From NCBI GenBank assembly GCA_039193385.1, contig JBCCWR010000088.1, positions 1 through 9,938 of the forward strand: DNA of 9,938 nucleotides, read 5' to 3'. This stretch comes from JBCCWR01 sp039193385 (GTDB lineage Bacteria; Verrucomicrobiota; Verrucomicrobiia; Methylacidiphilales; JBCCWR01). The notes below the pieces were generated by a model, which was not told the origin of the DNA, made no database searches, and saw only the letters and a list, made by a program, of their open reading frames with translations. The stretch's first letter is position 1. Every line of letters starts with the position of its first letter. Made by a program: the position numbers and the translations under genes. Below, one piece after another: positions 5,850 to 9,938 of this stretch.

Positions 5850-6458
5850 ATGCCTATGGTGCGTCATCTCTTCATTTACCTTTTGCTGTATCACATCTTT
5901 GTGTGGCCGTTGTGGGGGGAGCAAATTTTACTTATTCGGGCACAGTTGGATCACGCCGCTGCGCAAAATCTTGGTGATGCTCGTAAGCAATCCTGTCCCT
6001 TTGACTTTAAAGTTTCTGCCTCCAGTCATCATGAGGCGATTGGTGATAAAACATATGAGGTCAGGCATGTTCTGGATGAGGAACTTGCAACAGCCTGGGT
6101 TGAAGGCGTCAATGGGCATGGCATTGGTCAGACGCTTGCATTTAAAAAGATGGCTGGGGAATCATCAAAATTTTCCGGAGGCTTTCTTATTGTAAATGGT
6201 CTGGCCAGTAATAGAGATACCTGGGAAAAGAATGCTCGTGTGAAACAGTTGGCCTGTTTTTATAACTCAGAGCATATCTTGAGTGTGGAGCTGCACGACA
6301 CAGATCACCCACAGTATTTTTCACTACGCGATGCCAGAAAAATGGAAGAGACTGTTTTCAAGGCAGGTGATGTCATTACTTTGATGATACGCGAGATTTA
6401 TGAGGGAACAAAATATCAAGATACATGTCTGTCCCTGTTGTTGCCAATGACGCGTTAA
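5850..6458 (+). CDS. Secreted protein with NADase-type glycan-binding (discoidin-like) domain
   Basis: 202 residues from ATG 5850 (ATG 5856 also possible). Residues 1-22 are a hydrophobic signal sequence (VRHLFIYLLLYHIFVWPLWG) without a clear AxA site. The remainder matches the discoidin-type fold named NADase-type glycan-binding domain: ASSHH (57-61), VLDEELATAWVEGVNGHGIGQ (74-94), GGFLIVNGLASNRDTWEKN (110-128), ARVKQLACFY (129-138), VELHDTDHPQYFSL (146-159), ITLMIREIYEGTKYQDTCLS (176-195). The aromatic and Asp/Glu pattern of that family is well kept. It is probably a periplasmic or surface carbohydrate-binding protein without an enzymatic domain of its own. Cys49 and Cys193 could form a disulfide. 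It starts 32 nt after the anti-sigma-like gene and likely shares its transcript. Longer reading frames upstream overlap the preceding gene and would bury the signal sequence. Confidence 0.75.
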   Translation: MPMVRHLFIYLLLYHIFVWPLWGEQILLIRAQLDHAAAQNLGDARKQSCPFDFKVSASSHHEAIGDKTYEVRHVLDEELATAWVEGVNGHGIGQTLAFKKMAGESSKFSGGFLIVNGLASNRDTWEKNARVKQLACFYNSEHILSVELHDTDHPQYFSLRDARKMEETVFKAGDVITLMIREIYEGTKYQDTCLSLLLPMTR

Positions 6459-6483
6459 GAGACTCGTTAGGCTAATTGGGTAG

Positions 6484-7611
6484 TTACCCTTGCATAAAGC
6501 GGTAAGCAAGATAACCGCCAATACCAAGAATCGCCAGCCCTACGAGCGAAACGACTAGTATGATAACCATTTTATCAGAGGCTACGGGTGTTTCGACTGG
6601 AGTGCCAGTCGATGAGACAGGTGCTTTGCTGGCTTGGGCTGCACGACGTTTGGCGTCCTCCAGTTGCTCGATAAATTGTTCATAGGTATTGAAGCGCTCA
6701 TTTTGATGGCGATTCATGGACTTTTGAATCGCATAGACCGTCTGTTCACAAACATGAGGCGCATAGGTAGCTAGTGGTAGTGGAGTGTTGTGTAAGTGCA
6801 TACTTGCTACAAGCTCTGCCGTGTCTGCGTCAAAGGGTGGGCGGCCTGCAAGTGCGTGATAAATGGTGACACCTAAAGAGTACATATCACTACGAAAGTC
6901 TTCCGGTATACCTTCAAGACGTTCTGGGGAAACATAGTATGGGGTTCCCCAGATCTCACCATCAATATCTTCTATATTGTCTGCCGTTAGTGCTAGACCG
7001 AAGTCCACAACTTTAGGGGTACCATCGCGTGCAATAATGATGTTACCAGGTTTGATGTCGCGATGGATCAAGTTACCTTGTTGCAGAGCAAAATTGAGTC
7101 CAGATGCGACGCCAATGGCTGTATCCAGCGCTTCAATTTCAGAGAGCTTCTTACGGCCTGCGATGTCATCATCCAGCGTGTGTTCACCCAGATACTCCAT
7201 GGCCAGGTAATAGTTTCCCTGATATTCACCAAAGGAGTAAACCTGAACAATATTCGGATGTGTTAACGATGCGGTGATTTTAACTTCTTGTAGAAAGGTC
7301 TCGATGAATTTTTTGTTATCAGAAAGTGAACTTTTCAGAACTTTGATAGCAACAGTTCGGTTGAGAGTTGTATCGGTTGCTTTGTAAACAGCCCCCATAC
7401 CACCTTCACCGAGTTTGTAATCCAGACGGAAATTGTAAAAATCCTTAAAGACATTAAATTTCTCACTGCAGTAGGGACAAATGACACTTGTTCCAACATC
7501 TAGATCCGTAACGTCAACATCTTTACTACAACTAGGACAGACATTGATAGTGGTATTTGAAACACTCAACGTATTATTTTTATATACATTTAACTGAGTC
7601 CCATCAATCAT
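6484..7611 (-). CDS. Tail-anchored Ser/Thr protein kinase with N-terminal zinc ribbon
   Basis: 375 residues. An N-terminal zinc ribbon has CPSC (25-28) and CPYC (45-48). The Hanks-type kinase domain (about 62-320) has the glycine loop GEGGMGAVYKA (68-78), Lys90 in VAIKVLK, Glu109 in the C-helix, HRDIKPGN (183-190) with catalytic Asp185 and Asn190, DFGLA (203-207) and GTPYYVSPER (222-231). All catalytic residues are present, so it should be active. A Ser/Thr/Pro-rich linker (322-346) leads to one transmembrane helix (348-371), and the protein ends four residues later. There is therefore no external sensor domain; input must come through the zinc ribbon, the linker or a partner. It stands alone on the minus strand, convergent with the discoidin gene and divergent from rluD. 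The nearby FHA protein is a candidate reader. Confidence 0.94.
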   Translation of the reverse strand: MIDGTQLNVYKNNTLSVSNTTINVCPSCSKDVDVTDLDVGTSVICPYCSEKFNVFKDFYNFRLDYKLGEGGMGAVYKATDTTLNRTVAIKVLKSSLSDNKKFIETFLQEVKITASLTHPNIVQVYSFGEYQGNYYLAMEYLGEHTLDDDIAGRKKLSEIEALDTAIGVASGLNFALQQGNLIHRDIKPGNIIIARDGTPKVVDFGLALTADNIEDIDGEIWGTPYYVSPERLEGIPEDFRSDMYSLGVTIYHALAGRPPFDADTAELVASMHLHNTPLPLATYAPHVCEQTVYAIQKSMNRHQNERFNTYEQFIEQLEDAKRRAAQASKAPVSSTGTPVETPVASDKMVIILVVSLVGLAILGIGGYLAYRFMQG

Positions 7612-7635
7612 TTATATCAATTTGCGGAAAACTTC

Positions 7636-7666
7636 TTGCAAGTATTTGATATTCAGGGATTAAAAT
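7636..7666 (+). promoter_or_regulatory. Weak promoter candidate for the rluD-uracil glycosylase-cutA operon
   Basis: The 118-bp gap between the divergent kinase and rluD genes must hold promoters for both. On the plus strand TTGCAA (7636-7641) and TAAAAT (7661-7666) are separated by 19 bp, longer than ideal. GATAAT (7674-7679) is a second -10-like box without a good -35. No clear promoter for the kinase was found on the minus strand. Confidence 0.25.
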
Positions 7667-7729
7667 AAATTGAGATAATGGTAGGAGCTGCGGATTTTTT
7701 TAATTGAGATTCATCATGAGTAAAAAAAG

Positions 7730-8653
7730 GTGAAGATTTATTCATTTACAGGGGAAGAAATGGCGGCATGGAGGCGGCTTGATCAAGGCTTAGCGGAATT
7801 GACTGGTTTGTCGCGCATGCGCATAAAAAAGCTATTTGAGGAAAAGGTAGTCTTTATCGATGGTCAGCCAGCAACGCCAAGAAGCATCCCTTCACCAGAT
7901 GCAGAGGTGGAGCTTCATGTGCCTGATGTCAAACCGTCCAAGTTGAGCTCCGTCAAGATGGACTTGGATGTTTTACATGAAGATGACGATTTTCTTGTTC
8001 TTAATAAAGCACCAGGCATTGCAGTTCATCCAGGAGCGGGCGTTAAAGAAGCCACTTTGGTAGAAGGCTTGATGCACCATTGCCAAGGACAGTTATCGGG
8101 TATAGGTGGTGTGGAACGTCCGGGCATCGTGCACCGCTTGGATAAAGATACCAGTGGTATTTTACTCGTGGCTAAGAGTGATTTAGCTCACAGAAGTTTC
8201 TCGGCACAGTTTCAGGCGCGTCAAGTAAACAAGGTGTACCAAGCTTATTTGATTGGTGCTCCCAAATGGGATCGTGGTAAATGGACAGGCTCGATCGGGC
8301 GTCATCCGGTTCAACGTCATAAAATGGCCGTAGTTAATCATGGGCGTAAAGCTTTGACAGATTTTTTAGTGCTAAAGCGTTTGAAACGCGTAAGTTTCAT
8401 GGAACTTGTCCTTCACACTGGGCGTACGCATCAGATACGTGTGCATAGTGCCGCTGCTGGTTTACCTGTTGTGGGAGATATGACTTATGGAGGAGCCCCG
8501 GATTGGGTGAGGAAGCTTCAAGTTCAGCGTCAGTTGCTTCATGCAACACGTTTAAAAATAAATCATCCTCGCACAGGATCTGAGCTGGAGTTTTCTGCGC
8601 CTTTACCGCAGGATTTTGAGCAATTTGGGAGTAAGATGGATGAAGAACACTGA
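7730..8653 (+). CDS. rluD: RluA/RluD-family 23S rRNA pseudouridine synthase
   Basis: Converts specific uridines of 23S rRNA to pseudouridine. An N-terminal S4 RNA-binding domain (about 14-70, RLDQGLAELTGLSRMRIKKLFEEKVVFIDG) is followed by the catalytic domain (about 82-300). The latter has NKAPGIAVHPGAG (92-104), HRLDKDTSGILLVAK (135-149) with catalytic Asp138, and HTGRTHQIRVHSA (229-241). Symbol by closest family pattern; RluC-type targets cannot be excluded. The start is uncertain. GTG 7730 keeps the usual IYSFTGEE strand but has no spaced Shine-Dalgarno. ATG 7760 has AGGGG 5 nt upstream and still precedes RLDQ. ATG 7716 would fit if the A7 run (7722-7728) had one more A, giving MSKKKVKIYS. 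The gene overlaps the downstream glycosylase gene by 14 nt. Confidence 0.9.
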   Translation: MKIYSFTGEEMAAWRRLDQGLAELTGLSRMRIKKLFEEKVVFIDGQPATPRSIPSPDAEVELHVPDVKPSKLSSVKMDLDVLHEDDDFLVLNKAPGIAVHPGAGVKEATLVEGLMHHCQGQLSGIGGVERPGIVHRLDKDTSGILLVAKSDLAHRSFSAQFQARQVNKVYQAYLIGAPKWDRGKWTGSIGRHPVQRHKMAVVNHGRKALTDFLVLKRLKRVSFMELVLHTGRTHQIRVHSAAAGLPVVGDMTYGGAPDWVRKLQVQRQLLHATRLKINHPRTGSELEFSAPLPQDFEQFGSKMDEEH

Positions 8654-9578
8654 GGAAGATAAAGATGCCAGTTTAGCTCAGGTAGCGGCTCAATATGTAC
8701 ACAGTTTGCAATGCTTAGGTGAATCCGAAGTGGCATTGGACAGAGAGCTTGTAGCATCTTTAAAGATATATGGACGCTCTGCACAAAGAGAACAAAGAGA
8801 ACAAAGGGCACCTCAAAATGGATCGTATCAAAAAGAGAAACCCTCTTTGGATTCTCCAGCCCCACACGTTTCTCCTACCGTAAAAGAATCTGAGCCTAAG
8901 AGAAAGCCATATGCCAAGCCTGGTTTAAACAAACTTTCCCTGGAAGAAAAAAGACGTGAGCTTGAGGCTTTGCGTAAACGTTCGATTGATTGTCAAAAGT
9001 GTTCCCACTTAGCTCGTAGTCGAAAGCAGGTGGTTTTTGGTGAAGGAAGTCCCGCTGCTGATATTATGTTTGTGGGCGAAGCTCCCGGGGCAGATGAGGA
9101 CAAGCAAGGTGAGCCTTTTGTGGGGGCTGCAGGTCAATTGTTAACAAAAATGATTCAGGCTATGGATTTAACTCGTGATGATGTTTACATTGGCAATGTT
9201 TTAAAGTGTCGTCCAGATATGCCGCCCAATGCCCCTGGTAACCGCAAGCCGACTCTGGATGAAATGAACACATGCCGTCCATACCTGGCGGCTCAAATTG
9301 GTATTATTCAGCCCAAAGTGCTAGTTGCCTTAGGTTCCACTGCGGTAGAAGGAGTTCTTGGTAAAGCTAAAGTTTCTATTACGCGCATTCGTGGACAGTG
9401 GCATTCCTTTGAGGGTATACCGCTTATGCCAACATTTCATCCAGCCTATCTGCTTTACCAAAACCGCATTTCTGACAAACGTAAAGTTTGGGAAGACTTG
9501 CTCATGGTTATGGAACAAGTGGGTATGCCCATTAGTGAAAAGCAACGAAACTTTTTCTTAAATCAGCTCAATAGATGA
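8640..9578 (+). CDS. 4Fe-4S uracil-DNA glycosylase (family 4 type) with N-terminal extension
   Basis: Removes uracil from DNA as the first step of base excision repair. It has 312 residues from ATG 8640, which has GGAG 8 nt upstream (8628-8631); a TTG at 8616 is less likely. The C-terminal glycosylase domain (about 115-305) has GEAPGADEDKQGEPFVGAAG, where the active-site water is positioned, NVLKCRPDMPPNAPGNRKP, and the leucine-intercalation motif in TFHPAYLL. Four cysteines in CQKC, LKCRP and NTCRPY fit a 4Fe-4S cluster. The first about 110 residues are an extra, charged region: a helical part (AQVAAQYVHSLQCLG), a REQREQR repeat and a Pro/Lys-rich linker. Standard family-4 enzymes are near 200 residues and lack this. 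It overlaps rluD by 14 nt and cutA by 4 nt (ATGA), so the three are one operon. Confidence 0.92.
   Translation: MKNTEEDKDASLAQVAAQYVHSLQCLGESEVALDRELVASLKIYGRSAQREQREQRAPQNGSYQKEKPSLDSPAPHVSPTVKESEPKRKPYAKPGLNKLSLEEKRRELEALRKRSIDCQKCSHLARSRKQVVFGEGSPAADIMFVGEAPGADEDKQGEPFVGAAGQLLTKMIQAMDLTRDDVYIGNVLKCRPDMPPNAPGNRKPTLDEMNTCRPYLAAQIGIIQPKVLVALGSTAVEGVLGKAKVSITRIRGQWHSFEGIPLMPTFHPAYLLYQNRISDKRKVWEDLLMVMEQVGMPISEKQRNFFLNQLNR
8783..8809 (+). repeat. Triplet of a 9-bp tandem repeat within the glycosylase gene
   Basis: ACAAAGAGA occurs at 8783-8791 and 8792-8800, followed by a third copy ACAAAGGGC (8801-8809) with two mismatches. In frame it gives a REQREQR stretch. Because the unit is three codons, gain or loss of copies would change linker length without breaking the frame. 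Confidence 0.85.
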
Positions 9579-9910
9579 AACCGACTGAGATTTCTATAGC
9601 ACTGAGCACGGTAGCGAACACAGAAGATGGACGTAAAATCGCCAGAATTCTCGTAGAAGAAAAACTGGCCGCCTGTGTTTCTCTTCTTCCGGGAGCTGAG
9701 TCTTTTTATAGCTGGAAAGCTAAGCTCCACCAGGATACAGAGATGGTGTTATTGATTAAATTTGCCACCACTGGTTTAGACGCTTTGCAAAAACGCTTGT
9801 TGGAAATTCATCCTTACGACTGCCCGGAGTTGATTGCCTGGCCAATTCAAGCAGGACATGAGAGCTATCTCCAATGGGTCATGCAGAGTGTAGATCACAC
9901 AATGAAATGA
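9575..9910 (+). CDS. cutA: CutA family divalent cation tolerance protein
   Basis: A small cytoplasmic protein of a family forming very stable trimers, linked by genetics in E. coli to tolerance of copper and other divalent metals; its molecular role is not settled. It has 111 residues, the family's normal length. Typical blocks are TVANTEDGRKIARILVEEKLAACVSLLPG (12-40), FYSWKAKLHQDTEMVLLIK (44-62), HPYDCPELIAWPI (79-91) and YLQWV (97-101). The start ATG shares ATGA with the glycosylase stop, so translation is probably coupled. After the stop at 9910 the last 28 bases are AT-rich and show no terminator. Confidence 0.94.
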   Translation: MKPTEISIALSTVANTEDGRKIARILVEEKLAACVSLLPGAESFYSWKAKLHQDTEMVLLIKFATTGLDALQKRLLEIHPYDCPELIAWPIQAGHESYLQWVMQSVDHTMK

Positions 9911-9938
9911 TTTGATCTTCTTAAAAAATAAAAAGAAT

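Noticed and set aside
6478..6489. GGGTAGTTACCC as a bidirectional terminator between convergent genes
   Set aside because: The stem is only 4-5 bp with a tiny loop, and no T-run follows on either strand.
8616..8639. TTG start extending the glycosylase gene upstream
   Set aside because: ATG 8640 has a well-spaced GGAG, while the TTG does not, and the added residues carry no recognisable motif.
1..9938. CRISPR arrays, tRNA/rRNA genes, insertion sequences, integrase or phage genes
   Set aside because: Both strands were read for them; no repeat-spacer pattern, cloverleaf, transposase or attachment-site pattern was seen.

Overview
The window is a slice of a bacterial chromosome with moderate GC content, tightly packed with genes and free of mobile elements, rRNA, tRNA or CRISPR. 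The gene set suggests a member of the PVC superphylum (Verrucomicrobiota, Lentisphaerota or Kiritimatiellota-like). The clues are a long citramalate synthase, a DUF374-type acyltransferase, a tail-anchored Ser/Thr kinase with an N-terminal zinc ribbon, an FHA protein with a PATAN-like N-terminus, and a secreted protein of the NADase-type glycan-binding (discoidin-like) kind. This placement is inferred from family content and not from a marker gene, so it is moderate to low confidence.

Layout. Positions 1-2104 (minus strand) hold citramalate synthase (cimA, isoleucine precursor synthesis). It is followed 3 nt later by a DUF374 acyltransferase that runs off the left edge and has no stop in the window. 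The 254-bp gap upstream of cimA (2105-2358) is rich in structure: a good sigma-70-like promoter, a terminator-like hairpin in the cimA leader, a repeated 10-mer, two overlapping small leader ORFs (one isoleucine-rich) and, on the other strand, a hairpin holding the Shine-Dalgarno of fmt. fmt (2359-3312) converges on an FHA-domain gene (3315-4142, minus), with stop codons 2 nt apart.

Positions 4333-6458 (plus) form a probable cluster. It has a secreted thioredoxin-like protein with a WCGSC site, a short ECF sigma factor, an overlapping one-TM protein that is probably its anti-sigma factor, and a secreted discoidin-like protein. Hairpins sit before the thioredoxin gene and between it and the sigma gene. 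This looks like an envelope-facing, possibly redox- or surface-responsive regulon, and is the least familiar part of the window.

Positions 6484-7611 (minus) encode a Ser/Thr protein kinase. Positions 7730-9910 (plus) are an overlapping operon of housekeeping type: RluD-like pseudouridine synthase, a 4Fe-4S family-4 type uracil-DNA glycosylase with an unusual N-terminal extension, and CutA. The FHA protein could be a reader of kinase output, with the kinase and FHA gene flanking the sigma cluster, but nothing in the sequence proves that they work together.
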